Below, piece by piece: positions 24,119-33,763 of a stretch of 45,356 bases of DNA. Source of the stretch: Defluviitaleaceae bacterium (GTDB lineage Bacteria > Bacillota > Clostridia > Lachnospirales > WQUN01); contig WQSG01000021.1 of the NCBI GenBank assembly GCA_009788055.1, positions 1-45,356 of the forward strand, read 5' to 3'. Position 1 is the stretch's first letter. Each line of letters opens with the position of its first letter. The notes under the pieces are model-generated. The model was not told where the DNA came from. It saw only the letters and a program-made list of their open reading frames with translations, and made no database searches. The position numbers and the translations under genes were made by a program.

Positions 24119-26317
24119 TTGCCTAAGAAACCAAAACGAACGTCTGTTGAAATACCTGAGAATCACATAATAGAGCAACCGATAACAAACGCGCTGGAGC
24201 TAAACTATATGCCCTACGCCATGAGCGTAATAGTTTCCCGTGCGATACCCGAGATTGACGGGTTCAAGCCCGCGCACCGCAAGCTCCTTTATACGATGTA
24301 TAAAATGGGGCTTCTTTCGCGTGAAGGGGGCGGGCGGCGGATAAAGTCGGCAGACATAGTGGGGCAAACCATGCGGCTTAACCCCCACGGCGACGGCCCG
24401 ATATACGAGACAATGGTGCGCCTTACTCGTGGCAATGACGCGCTTTTGCACCCGCTTATCGACTCCAAGGGTAACTTCGGAAAACAGTTTTCGCGGGATA
24501 TGGCGTATGCGGCAAGCCGCTACACAGAGGCAAAGCTGGACGATATCTGCCGCGAAGTTTTCCGCGATATCGACAAAAACGTTGTGGATATGGTGGATAA
24601 CTACAATGCCACAATGTTAGAGCCTGTTCTTCTGCCAACCACGTTTCCGAATTTGCTGGTTACGCCAAACCAAGGCATTGCGGTGGGAATGGCAAGCACG
24701 GTTTGCAGTTTCAATTTGAAAGAAGTTTGCGAAACCACAATTAAGTGGCTGAAAAATCCGAAGCACGATATTACGAAAACCCTTCTCGCGCCCGATTTTT
24801 CCACAGGCGGCGAACTTATTTTCAACCCCGACGAAATGGCGAACATCTACGCAACGGGGCGCGGTTCTTTCAAAATGCGGGCGCGTTACCGCCACGACGA
24901 AAAAAATTCCTGTATAGAAGTCTACGAAATCCCGTACACCACCACCATCGAGGCGATTATGGATAAGATTGTCGCGCTGGTTAAGGCGGGCAAAATCCGC
25001 GACATAAACGACGTTCGCGACGAAACCGACCTGCAAGGCCTAAAAATCACCATAGACATAAAAAAATCCGCCAATGCGGAAAACCTTATGCAACGCCTGT
25101 TTCAGCTTACGCCCCTGCGCGAAAGTTTTAATTGCAATTTCAATTTTCTGATAAACGGACGCCCACGCGTTATGGGCATCACTGAAATTTTGCAGGAATG
25201 GACGGCATTCCGCATAGGTTGTATAAAGCGGCAACTTGCCTTTGATATCGCAAAAAAGTCCGACAAATTGCACTTGCTTGAAGGCTTGGCAAAAATAATT
25301 TTGGACATAGACAAGGCAATCAAAATCATTCGCGAAACGCCCAAGGAATCCGAAGTTATCGCCAACCTGATGAAGGGCTTTACAATCACGCAACCGCAGG
25401 CAGAATTTATTGCGGAAATAAAATTGCGCCACCTAAACCGCGAGTATCTGCAAAATCGAATTTCCGAGCGCAAAGCGTTAGAGGACGAACTTGCAGAACT
25501 TAAAGCAACCCACGGTTCGGAAGAAAAAATACGGGGCGTGATTTCCGCACAACTAAAAGAAATCGCAAAAAAATACGGCGCACCCCGCCGCACCGAAATC
25601 GTAGATGCCGAAGAAGCCCCAATTCTTCCCGTGGAAACATTCATTGACGATTACAATTTAAAACTCTTTCTCACCGACCAAAACTATATTAAAAAGGTGT
25701 CGCTGGTTTCGTTGCGTTCCGCCGACACGCAATATCTCAAAGATGACGATTTCATCACGCAAGAGCTGGAAGCTACGAACCGTGACGAACTTCTTTTATT
25801 CACAAACCAGCACAACGTATACAAAACCAAAATTCACGAACTGCCCGACTGCAAGGCTTCCGCCCTTGGCGAGTACCTCACAAACATCTTGGATATGGCA
25901 GAGGGCGAGCGAGTTTTATACCTCGTTCTCGCAAAAGACTACGGCGGCTTTATGCTGTTCGGCTTTGCCAACGGCAAAATCGCAAAAGTAAAACTTGACG
26001 CTTACGCCACAAAAACAAACCGCAAAAAGCTTGTAAACGCCTATTCCGACAAGGCTCCGCTGGTTGATATGTACCACGCCCCCGAGGACATTGACCTGTT
26101 CCTAATGCGCGGCAAGGATAAAGCAATGGTTGTTAATTCCTCGCTTGTGCCGCTAAATTCGTCCAAAAGTTCGGGCGGCGTTTCCGTTTTCACCCTGCGC
26201 AAAAATACCCTTCTCACAGAAATGCGCCCCTTAGCCGACACCGACGACCCCGACTACTACCGCGCCGATAAAATCCCCACCGCAGGGCATTTCCTACAGA
26301 AGCAACTTACAATCTAG
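24119..26317 (+). CDS. parC: Type IIA topoisomerase subunit A (ParC/GyrA-like)
   Basis: The 732-residue protein is the DNA-cleaving subunit of a type IIA topoisomerase. The breakage-reunion domain has PEIDGFKPAHRKLLY and the catalytic tyrosine in AASRYTEAKL near residue 134. The middle carries LTPLRESFNCNFNFL, followed by a coiled-coil and a shortened beta-pinwheel (about 520-700). The short C-terminus and the LNPHGDGPIYETM sequence fit the second, ParC-like paralogue of Clostridia better than GyrA. The start is TTG 24119 with AAAGGA about ten bases upstream. No parE/gyrB partner lies beside it in the window, unlike the usual parE-parC pair. serS follows after 21 bases. Confidence 0.85.
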   Translation: MPKKPKRTSVEIPENHIIEQPITNALELNYMPYAMSVIVSRAIPEIDGFKPAHRKLLYTMYKMGLLSREGGGRRIKSADIVGQTMRLNPHGDGPIYETMVRLTRGNDALLHPLIDSKGNFGKQFSRDMAYAASRYTEAKLDDICREVFRDIDKNVVDMVDNYNATMLEPVLLPTTFPNLLVTPNQGIAVGMASTVCSFNLKEVCETTIKWLKNPKHDITKTLLAPDFSTGGELIFNPDEMANIYATGRGSFKMRARYRHDEKNSCIEVYEIPYTTTIEAIMDKIVALVKAGKIRDINDVRDETDLQGLKITIDIKKSANAENLMQRLFQLTPLRESFNCNFNFLINGRPRVMGITEILQEWTAFRIGCIKRQLAFDIAKKSDKLHLLEGLAKIILDIDKAIKIIRETPKESEVIANLMKGFTITQPQAEFIAEIKLRHLNREYLQNRISERKALEDELAELKATHGSEEKIRGVISAQLKEIAKKYGAPRRTEIVDAEEAPILPVETFIDDYNLKLFLTDQNYIKKVSLVSLRSADTQYLKDDDFITQELEATNRDELLLFTNQHNVYKTKIHELPDCKASALGEYLTNILDMAEGERVLYLVLAKDYGGFMLFGFANGKIAKVKLDAYATKTNRKKLVNAYSDKAPLVDMYHAPEDIDLFLMRGKDKAMVVNSSLVPLNSSKSSGGVSVFTLRKNTLLTEMRPLADTDDPDYYRADKIPTAGHFLQKQLTI

Positions 26318-26338
26318 GTTAAAATAGGAGGATAAACA

Positions 26339-27607
26339 ATGTTTGACATCAAAGCACTGCGCGAAAATTTTAATGAGACTAAGGCGGCACTTTCCAAGCG
26401 GGGGAAGGATTTTGAGCTTGAGAAATTTGAAAGTTTGGACAAACGCCGCCGCGAACTTATCAATGAGACGGAGCAAATGAAAGCGAAGCGTAATGCGGCA
26501 TCTTCGCAAATTCCGGCGATGAAAAAAGCGGGGGAAGATACAACCGCTATCATGGCGGAGATGAAGGAACTTGCGGATGCGATAAAAGCCCTTGACCCGC
26601 AGGTGAGGGCAATTGATGAGGAGCTTGAAACTTTCCTTATGGCGATTCCTAACATCCCGCACTCGTCTGTGCCGGAGGGCAAAGATGAGACGGACAATGT
26701 GGAAATTCGCAAATGGGGCGAACCCACACAGTTTGCGTTTGAGCCAAAGCCGCACTGGGATTTGGGCGAGGCGTTGGGCATTTTAGACCCCGCAACCGCC
26801 GCAAAAATCACGGGGGCGCGGTTCATGTTGTTTCGCGGGGCGGGGGCGCGGCTGGAACGCGCACTGATTAATTTCATGCTGGACACGCACGGGAAAAATG
26901 GCTATGAAGAAATCATGCCGCCCGTGATTGCGCACCGCAGAAGCATGGAGGGCGTAGGGCAATTGCCCGACAAAGAGGGAATGCTGTTTCATCTTTCCGA
27001 CACGGATTACTTCCTTATCCCAACCGCCGAAACGCCCCTTACAAATATCCACCGCGAAGAAATTTTAGACGGCCCGAAGCTTCCCGTAAAATTCTGCGCA
27101 TACACGCCCAGCTTTCGCAAAGAGGCGGGCGCGGCAGGGCGCGATACACGCGGCCTTATTCGCTTGCACCAGTTCGACAAGGTTGAAATCTTCAAACTTG
27201 CACACCCCAACAATTCTTATGAAGAACTCGAAACCCTAACCGCAAATGCCGAAAGCATTTTGCAAGCCTTAAACCTGCCCTATCGCGTGGTGAATCTTTG
27301 CGCGGGAGATTTGGGCTTCTCCAACTCCAAGACATACGACCTTGAAGTGTGGATGCCAAGCTACAACAGATATGTAGAAATCTCCAGTTGCAGTAATTAC
27401 GAAACCTTCCAAGCCAGACGCGCAGGCCTTCGCTTTAAAGAGAACCCCACCGATAAGGCCGCCTTCGCACACACCCTAAACGGCTCTGCGCTTGCGGTAG
27501 GTCGCGCCGCCGCCGCCATCATGGAAAATTTCCAACAAACCGACGGCAGCATAAAAATTCCGCCCGCGCTTGTTCCGTACATGGGCGGGTTGATGGAGAT
27601 TAAGTAA
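26339..27607 (+). CDS. serS: Seryl-tRNA synthetase
   Basis: This 422-residue class II enzyme charges tRNA-Ser (and tRNA-Sec where present). The long N-terminal antiparallel coiled coil that binds the tRNA long variable arm spans about residues 25-105. Motif 2 is FRKEAGAAGRDTRGLIRLHQF near 259, and motif 3 is GSALAVGRAAAAIMEN near 380. AGGAGG lies seven bases before the ATG. It is full length. A hairpin repeat element with terminator features follows two bases after the stop. No T-box leader is present in the 21-base gap from parC. Confidence 0.96.
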   Translation: MFDIKALRENFNETKAALSKRGKDFELEKFESLDKRRRELINETEQMKAKRNAASSQIPAMKKAGEDTTAIMAEMKELADAIKALDPQVRAIDEELETFLMAIPNIPHSSVPEGKDETDNVEIRKWGEPTQFAFEPKPHWDLGEALGILDPATAAKITGARFMLFRGAGARLERALINFMLDTHGKNGYEEIMPPVIAHRRSMEGVGQLPDKEGMLFHLSDTDYFLIPTAETPLTNIHREEILDGPKLPVKFCAYTPSFRKEAGAAGRDTRGLIRLHQFDKVEIFKLAHPNNSYEELETLTANAESILQALNLPYRVVNLCAGDLGFSNSKTYDLEVWMPSYNRYVEISSCSNYETFQARRAGLRFKENPTDKAAFAHTLNGSALAVGRAAAAIMENFQQTDGSIKIPPALVPYMGGLMEIK

Positions 27608-27609
27608 GG

Positions 27610-27735
27610 AAGTTCTCGGGGCACTGCCCCGAACCCCGCAAACTTTTTGAAAAAAGTTTGAACAAAAACTTTAAATTTGGACTAGCGATAAACGCTGTGC
27701 CGCAATCTGAAAATCGCGCTGTGCGCGATTTTTGT
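27610..27735. repeat. Hairpin repeat element, copy C
   Basis: CGGGGC at 27617-27622 pairs with 27626-27631. CAAACTTTTT at 27639-27648 pairs with 27651-27660. AAAATCGCGC at 27710-27719 pairs with 27723-27732. The first two modules and the AACAAAAACTTTAAATTT segment match copy B closely. The GTTCTCGGGG end is the reverse complement of the right end of copy B. Confidence 0.75.
27710..27734 (+). terminator. Intrinsic terminator after serS
   Basis: A perfect ten-base stem (AAAATCGCGC/GCGCGATTTT) with a TGT loop and T-run lies about 100 bases after the serS stop. It is the third hairpin of repeat copy C. Confidence 0.7.
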
Positions 27736-27798
27736 TTTGCAAAATTCCGTTGACGCAGGCAGAAGAAAGGATTGAAAAAATCAAGTAAAAATTTAGCA

Positions 27799-27827
27799 TT
27801 GACTTTTACATTGTTAAACTGTATGCT
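27799..27827 (+). promoter_or_regulatory. Strong sigma-A-like promoter for the DUF2089/macroglobulin operon
   Basis: TTGACT at 27799-27804 and TATGCT at 27822-27827 are separated by exactly 17 bases. The start of the DUF2089 gene lies 32 bases beyond. Confidence 0.75.
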
Positions 27828-27859
27828 TAATATTATCAAAAACGGAGGGGAGCGAATTT

Positions 27860-28159
27860 ATGCCACTTGAAATTGTGCCGGAGTGGATGGTAAATCTTGA
27901 AGATGAAGATGTCGTTTTCATCAAAAAATTTTTACTGGCTTCCGGTTCACTAAAAGAAATGGCACAGCAATACGGCGTTACCTATCCCACTGTACGCTTG
28001 CGCCTTGACAAGCTGATACAGAAAATCCAAATAAGCGAGGACACAGCAAATGAACCGTATGTCTCGCTTATCAAGCGGCTTGTAGTTAATGACAAGGTTG
28101 ATTTTGATACCGCAAAAATATTAATTTCGGAATACAAAAAGTTAGGAGTGAAGGTATAA
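27860..28159 (+). CDS. DUF2089-family regulator
   Basis: The 99-residue protein matches the helix-turn-helix part of DUF2089: FIKKFLLASGSLKEMAQQYGVTYPTVRLRLDKLI at about residues 24-57. DUF2089 proteins often carry an N-terminal zinc ribbon, which this short version lacks. It probably binds DNA and regulates its own operon. GGAGGGGAG is an excellent ribosome binding site before ATG 27860. The stop shares a base with the next start (TAATG), so it is coupled to the membrane protein gene. Confidence 0.85.
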   Translation: MPLEIVPEWMVNLEDEDVVFIKKFLLASGSLKEMAQQYGVTYPTVRLRLDKLIQKIQISEDTANEPYVSLIKRLVVNDKVDFDTAKILISEYKKLGVKV

Positions 28160-28563
28160 TGACAAGCATTCACACAGTAGCAAGTTTCACAAGCGAGTTT
28201 ATGGGCGTCCTATTTGTGCTGGTCGTTTTCGGGGTAGTGGTGGTGATGTTGCAAATGTTTTTGTCGAAAACGGAAAGCAAATGGAACGGGCTTATCATGC
28301 CGATAGTTATGTTTGGTATTTCGCTGGCAGCGTCTTATCAATTTGCGTTGCGCGCTATCAACACGAGGTCGTTTACGGGCATGATAAATGGGGTGCATAT
28401 CGAGTACACAACAAGTATACCCTCCATTATCGTGCAGACGGCGTTAATTTTTATTCTTTGCAATATCGCAACGGGTGTTTTTATTTCCATTTATGCGGTA
28501 TTAAAAAGAAGAACAAACCAACAACGCGCATTAGAAATGATGAGCATTCAAGATTTAGGGTAA
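28159..28563 (+). CDS. Small membrane protein in the macroglobulin operon
   Basis: The 134-residue protein has three hydrophobic helices, at about residues 14-34, 43-62 and 88-113. A short polar loop with NTRSFTGMINGVHIEYTT lies between the second and third, and a basic tail (KRRTNQQR) should face the cytoplasm. No family is recognised. AAGGTATA overlaps the previous stop and AGGAG lies 11 bases upstream of the start. DUF2089 genes commonly precede small membrane or sensor proteins, so it may be the partner of that regulator. Confidence 0.75.
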   Translation: MTSIHTVASFTSEFMGVLFVLVVFGVVVVMLQMFLSKTESKWNGLIMPIVMFGISLAASYQFALRAINTRSFTGMINGVHIEYTTSIPSIIVQTALIFILCNIATGVFISIYAVLKRRTNQQRALEMMSIQDLG

Positions 28564-28636
28564 CAGACACTGTTGCCATTTCTGCCGTATTGCACTATAG
28601 TTGTACACATACTGTATACGAGCGGGAGATGGTCAC

Positions 28637-31600
28637 ATGAAAAAGGCAACAGGGATAATATTGTTTATGCTTTTTGTAATGGCGCAAACGATAACAGGGC
28701 TGCAAGCGGCGCAAGTGCCGATGCGGGACGGTTATACGCTTGCGCCATTATTGTTTGGGGCGGCGGGGGTGGAAACGAACAGCACGTTTGTTTTGCGAAC
28801 GCCAACGGACTATGCAACCAACCCGCAAATTTTGATTGACGGGCAAAGCGCGCCGCAGATAGTGCGGCAGAACAGTCGCACGTTTACGATAACGCCTGCA
28901 GTGCCGCTAACGCATAACAGCGTGTATGTTTTCCGATTGCCGAGGGAGGACGGTGCGCCGCATTCGTGGGCATTTCAAACGGCAACGCGGTTTGAGATAA
29001 CGCAAACGCTTCCGAGAACGCAGTCTACCAATGTGCCTGTGAACACGGGTATTGAAATTTCGTTTTCGCGGGGGGACGCGCCCGATATTTCCGAGTATTT
29101 CAGCATCTATCCGTATGTGGAAGGGCGATTTATTTCCCGCGATTCCACGGCGATTTTTATGCCCCGTTCGCCGCTGGCGTTTGATACGGTTTACACCGTT
29201 ACCATTAGCGCGGGCATTGGGCTTGTGGGTACAAATGAGCGGATTGAAACAGCGCGGATGTTCGCTTTTGAAACCGCGCCCGCGCCTGTTCCCGCAGAGC
29301 CGCGCAGACCATCGCCCACGGATATATGGTTTTCATCCCGATATATAGAGTTCCCGTCATTTGAAGCACCGTCTGTTAATTTTTGGATTAACTATCACAG
29401 AAGTGAGGGACGCCCCGCAATAGAATTTAATCTGTATAAAGTGGAAAATACCGCAGAGGTTATTTCTGCCGTAACCCGTATTCTGGGGTCGCATCACTGG
29501 GCGCGGTCTTCGCGGGAAGATGTGCGCATTAACACGGAGGGGCTAACGCCCATTCATTCCCAAACTGTGACACAAAGTACACAACCCACCCAACATTGGA
29601 GCAGGGACGAAACATTTACGTTACCAACCGCATTGCCGCAAGGGTTTTACGTGTTGGACGCAACAACGTCGGACGGCGCGAGAAACCAAGTGGTTATCCA
29701 AATAACAGACCTTGCGGCGCAACTAATCGCAGATGATGAAAACGTCTTGCTGTGGATAAACGACATGAACACGGGCTTACCCGTGCGGGCAAATATTTTC
29801 GACCCAATTTCGCGGCGCACGTTTGCCGCAAGCGAACAGGGGATTGCAATCGTTCCGCGCCGCGTTTCAGACGGTGAGTATCTGGTGATTAACGCAGACG
29901 AGCTTGACAGTATCATTTTCTTGCAAACCCGCGATAACTGGTGGTGGCACGGCGGTTGGTACACCATGCGCGAGGGGCTTCAGCAATACTGGACGGCATT
30001 GCAGTTAGACCGCACATTGTTCCAACGTGACGACACGCTTTACCTGTGGGGCTTTGTGCAAAACCGCAGAGCGCATGAAGAAATCAATTTCGTGACGGCG
30101 GTTTTGGGAATGGGCTCGTTTTGGGGGCGAAGCGGTAACGACGATATTCTTCATCGCGAAAATATCCCCGTAAATTACGGCACGTACAGCGGCTCTATTC
30201 GCTTGCCGCACCTGTCGCCCGGAGCGTATGTGCTGGATATTTTCCACGGCGATATTTTGCTTAATTCGGTGTTTTTCACCGTGGATGACTATGTAACCCC
30301 GCCGTACAGGCTTACGGTTTCTGCATCCCACGCCGCTGTTTTCGCGGGGGAAGAAGTGGTTTTCACCGCACGGACGGAATTTTTTGAAGGCACACCCGTG
30401 CCCGATTTTAGCCTTACATTCGGTTTTGGCGGGCATGAACTAACCCCGTCCCGCAGCAGAAGCGCGGAAACAACAGACATGGACGGCGTCGTGAACGTCC
30501 CAATAGAACCCGTTGCCGCAAACGACGGCGTGCAAGGGCAACGCAGCTTCGACTTCTCGGCAGAAGCCACTCTGCCCGAGATAGGATGGGTTCACGAAAG
30601 GGCTTCCGTGCGCGTTTTTGTGAATGACATAAACGTGCAACCCCGCGCAAGCCGCAACGGCGCGGATGCGACAATCAGCGTGGATGTTCACGATATCACG
30701 CTTGACAGGATAAACAACGATACCGCCGCGCATTGGGGCGACTTTTTGTGCGAACCCCGTGCGGCACAAGATATTTCCGTGGAAATTTGGGAGATGTACT
30801 GGGAAGCCCAACGCGACGGCGAATTTTACTGTCACGTAACCCGCACCGTTGTACCGCGATACAGACACACACAGCGCGAGAACAGGCTGGAAACCTTCAC
30901 CATAACCACAGGCGCGGACGGCGTTGCAACCCGCGATTTCACCGTGCCAAACCGTGAGCGCAGAAGTTACCAAGCCCGTATCAGCACCACAGACGGCAAC
31001 GGGCGCACCATACGCCATACCGTTTTCATAGGGCGGGACTTTACGCGATTTTTTGAAAGCGCGAATGATACACACCTGTTCTTGTACGGCGTGAACCAAG
31101 ACGGCTACGACATAGGTGACGAGGTTGAACTAACCGTAATGCGCGGCACAGAGCAAGTTACCATGGGTAATTTCCTTTTTGTAATCGTGCAAGGTGGGAT
31201 TGTGTCATACCACGTTGGCGAAAACTCGCTACGCTTCACTTTTGACGAGACGCATATGCCAAACGCACAGGTTTTTGCGTATCATTTTAACGGCCACACA
31301 TACAACTCGGGCTGGTTTATGCAACAGCCCCTGCGGTTTAATCCGCAGAACAGACAGCTTGTAATCACGGTGGAAACCTGCCAAGAAGAGTATCGCCCCG
31401 GCGAAACGCCAACCATTATCATCACAACAACTTGCGCTAACGGCAACCCCAAGGCGGCGAATATCAACATCAGTTTGGTAGATGAAGCGTTGTTCGCGCT
31501 GATGGATTACACCGTGGACACGCTGGCAATGCTTTACCGCCGCATAAACGACAGCTTGCGGTTTACTTTTGCAACTCACTCCACGTTTGTGAGTGACGGG

Positions 31601-33751
31601 ATAGGTGAAGTGTTTTGGGGCATGGATGGTGACGCTGTTATAGAAGCCGACGGCGCGGGAATACGCCCGGGCGGGATAATGGACGCGCCCGCCGCCGCAC
31701 CAATGGCAATGCCCGCCGCGTCACCCGTGATGGATAGCGGCGGCGGCACAGAGCAAACCCGCATTAGGGAACGCTTTGAGGATACCGCCGTTTTCCTAAG
31801 CGTGCGCACAAACGCGCAGGGTACGGCAACGCTTAATTTCCCCCTGCCTGATAATATTACATCTTGGCGCGTAACCGCGTCAGGGATAAGCAACACGCTT
31901 TACGCGGGCAATTCCGTGCAAAATTTGCGCGTCACCATGCCCATGTTTTTGCATTACACCCTTGCCGACACGTTTTTGGTGGGCGATATCCCAACCATGG
32001 GCGTAAGTGCTTTCGGCACGGAACTAACGGGCGGCAATCAAGTGCGCTTCCAAGTTTGGCGCGAAGATTTCCCCGAGGATATCCGCACGGCAACGGGCGC
32101 GGCGTTCGAGCGCGTAAATATCTCGCTGTGGGAGAAAACCGAGGAGGGCGTTGGCGCAATCGTAATCCACGCAGATGTCGCGGGGTTCAGCGATGCTGTT
32201 CGCCACGAATACCAAGTTGTACTTTCGCACAGACTGGTTGATACCGCCGTTTTCCACGAAGTTACGGAGCAATCTGTTTTCGCGATAAACCCCACGGGGC
32301 TTACCAATATCACATTTGCAAACTACGGACGAGGGCAGTTCTTAAACGAGTTACTGCGCTTGCGAAACACATGGTTCAGCGGGGGGCGTATCGAAGGCCT
32401 TGTTGTGCGCCGCGAAGCTACCGCCCTTATGCGCGAACACTTCTCTGATGTGCGTATTTTCGGCACTCGCGGCAATTTCGACATATCAAACTACCAGCAA
32501 CCATGCGGCGGAATTTCCATTCTGCCCCACGCCGACGCCGAGTTGGAAGTTACCGTTCGGCTTCTGCCATTCATCAAAGACGATGTAGATTTGCCACGTT
32601 TGCGCAATTATTTGCGCCGCATTTTTGCAGAATCCGAAACCGATAACAAAATGCTTGCCCTGTACGGGCTTGCGCAACTGGGCGACCCCGTGCTTTTCGA
32701 TTTGCAAAACTACGCAATGCTTGAAGGGCTGTCTGTGCGAAACACCGCATATGTCGCGCTGGGGCTTGCCGCCATTGGCGACATACCCGCCGCGCAAGAG
32801 CTTTTCAACCGCAGAATCGCGCCGCATATCCAGCGCATAGACCATCGCCGCTACCGCATAAACGCGGGCGAAAACAATGCCGAAATTTGGGACGCAACTT
32901 CGGCAACGGCACTTCTTGCCGCAAAGCTGGAACTCCCGCAAGCCGTGGGCTTGCACAACTACGCCTCGTCTGCGCGGCAAGCAATAATTCGCCACGACGG
33001 TCGCTCTCGCACCGCCCAAATGAACGACCATATGCTTCTCAATCTTGAACATCTAAACTTCATACGCCGCGAAATTGAGAATCACTCTGACGAACGCGCA
33101 AGCATTTCCTACACGCTTTTCGGAGACGCACACACACGCGACCTTGGAAACAATGGGCGGTTTAACCTACGCATTCCCGCGCAGAATTTCTATCAGTTCG
33201 CCCTAACCGATGTCACGGGCGAAGTAGGCGCGGTATCCATAGTGCGCCAACCGCTGGAGAATATCGAAACCATTTCCAACGACATAACCATCACTCGCGA
33301 ATTTTTCCGCCCCAACTCTTCCGTCCCCGAAACCACCTTCGCCCAAGACGACCTTGTTCGCGTACAAATTACCGTAACCTATTCCGCCACAGACCTAACA
33401 GGCACCTACGTAATCACAGACTTCCTGCCCGCAGGTCTAACCCATGTTGCAAACTCTGCCCGCTTCGGCGGCGGCGAAAGCTGGCGGCACAACCGCCAAG
33501 GGGAAGGCTTCCCGCCGTTGGCGGGAACGGCTCTTCGAGCCGCCGACATACGTCGGGCCTGGGTGCAAACCGAAGGCAATCGCGTAACCTTCCACGACCA
33601 CAACGTCACCACTTCCCGCAATCGCACCTATTTTTATTACGCCCGCGTCACAACACCCGGCACATTCACCGCCGAGGGAACACTCGTCCAAAGCCAAGGC
33701 GCACGCGAGTACATGGCAGTCGGGCAAAATCAGGTTATAACCATTGAATAG
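28637..33751 (+). CDS. Secreted alpha-2-macroglobulin-like protein without a thioester
   Basis: The 1704-residue precursor has a signal peptide (about 1-24, cut near LQAA). An Ig-like domain (about 110-215) precedes macroglobulin-type beta domains. A Pro/Ala/Met-rich bait-like stretch lies near 1015-1040, followed by the alpha-2-macroglobulin block FEDTAVFLSVRTNAQG and NFPLPDNITSWRVTA. The alpha/alpha-barrel domain has QQPCGGISILPHADAELEVT near 1288 instead of the thioester C-x-E-Q, so covalent trapping is not expected. Receptor-like beta domains end the protein without an anchor. ATG 28637 is supported by GGGAG upstream; an in-frame upstream ATG at 28601 lacks a site and a signal peptide. 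The family inhibits proteases by entrapment; the target here is unknown. MNT/HEPN genes follow after 12 bases. Confidence 0.88.
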   Translation: MKKATGIILFMLFVMAQTITGLQAAQVPMRDGYTLAPLLFGAAGVETNSTFVLRTPTDYATNPQILIDGQSAPQIVRQNSRTFTITPAVPLTHNSVYVFRLPREDGAPHSWAFQTATRFEITQTLPRTQSTNVPVNTGIEISFSRGDAPDISEYFSIYPYVEGRFISRDSTAIFMPRSPLAFDTVYTVTISAGIGLVGTNERIETARMFAFETAPAPVPAEPRRPSPTDIWFSSRYIEFPSFEAPSVNFWINYHRSEGRPAIEFNLYKVENTAEVISAVTRILGSHHWARSSREDVRINTEGLTPIHSQTVTQSTQPTQHWSRDETFTLPTALPQGFYVLDATTSDGARNQVVIQITDLAAQLIADDENVLLWINDMNTGLPVRANIFDPISRRTFAASEQGIAIVPRRVSDGEYLVINADELDSIIFLQTRDNWWWHGGWYTMREGLQQYWTALQLDRTLFQRDDTLYLWGFVQNRRAHEEINFVTAVLGMGSFWGRSGNDDILHRENIPVNYGTYSGSIRLPHLSPGAYVLDIFHGDILLNSVFFTVDDYVTPPYRLTVSASHAAVFAGEEVVFTARTEFFEGTPVPDFSLTFGFGGHELTPSRSRSAETTDMDGVVNVPIEPVAANDGVQGQRSFDFSAEATLPEIGWVHERASVRVFVNDINVQPRASRNGADATISVDVHDITLDRINNDTAAHWGDFLCEPRAAQDISVEIWEMYWEAQRDGEFYCHVTRTVVPRYRHTQRENRLETFTITTGADGVATRDFTVPNRERRSYQARISTTDGNGRTIRHTVFIGRDFTRFFESANDTHLFLYGVNQDGYDIGDEVELTVMRGTEQVTMGNFLFVIVQGGIVSYHVGENSLRFTFDETHMPNAQVFAYHFNGHTYNSGWFMQQPLRFNPQNRQLVITVETCQEEYRPGETPTIIITTTCANGNPKAANINISLVDEALFALMDYTVDTLAMLYRRINDSLRFTFATHSTFVSDGIGEVFWGMDGDAVIEADGAGIRPGGIMDAPAAAPMAMPAASPVMDSGGGTEQTRIRERFEDTAVFLSVRTNAQGTATLNFPLPDNITSWRVTASGISNTLYAGNSVQNLRVTMPMFLHYTLADTFLVGDIPTMGVSAFGTELTGGNQVRFQVWREDFPEDIRTATGAAFERVNISLWEKTEEGVGAIVIHADVAGFSDAVRHEYQVVLSHRLVDTAVFHEVTEQSVFAINPTGLTNITFANYGRGQFLNELLRLRNTWFSGGRIEGLVVRREATALMREHFSDVRIFGTRGNFDISNYQQPCGGISILPHADAELEVTVRLLPFIKDDVDLPRLRNYLRRIFAESETDNKMLALYGLAQLGDPVLFDLQNYAMLEGLSVRNTAYVALGLAAIGDIPAAQELFNRRIAPHIQRIDHRRYRINAGENNAEIWDATSATALLAAKLELPQAVGLHNYASSARQAIIRHDGRSRTAQMNDHMLLNLEHLNFIRREIENHSDERASISYTLFGDAHTRDLGNNGRFNLRIPAQNFYQFALTDVTGEVGAVSIVRQPLENIETISNDITITREFFRPNSSVPETTFAQDDLVRVQITVTYSATDLTGTYVITDFLPAGLTHVANSARFGGGESWRHNRQGEGFPPLAGTALRAADIRRAWVQTEGNRVTFHDHNVTTSRNRTYFYYARVTTPGTFTAEGTLVQSQGAREYMAVGQNQVITIE

Positions 33752-33763
33752 AGGATGATGCCC

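Noticed and set aside
23931-24170. Plus-strand frame through the parC leader
   Set aside because: The region is explained better by a multibranch RNA fold; the frame has no ribosome binding site and runs into parC in another frame.
21360-26338. T-box riboswitches for argS, serS or hisS
   Set aside because: The upstream gaps are overlapping, 21 bases or 54 bases long and contain no T-box sequence.
26314-26886. Minus-strand open frame opposite serS
   Set aside because: It is antisense to the coiled-coil and core coding region of a full-length synthetase.
28564-28636. Possible promoter before the macroglobulin-like gene
   Set aside because: TTGCAC and TGTATA are weak matches and the operon promoter at 27799 accounts for expression.
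30440-31099. Long minus-strand open frame opposite the macroglobulin-like gene
   Set aside because: It lies wholly inside the coding strand of a well-supported protein, has no ribosome binding site and no recognisable domain.
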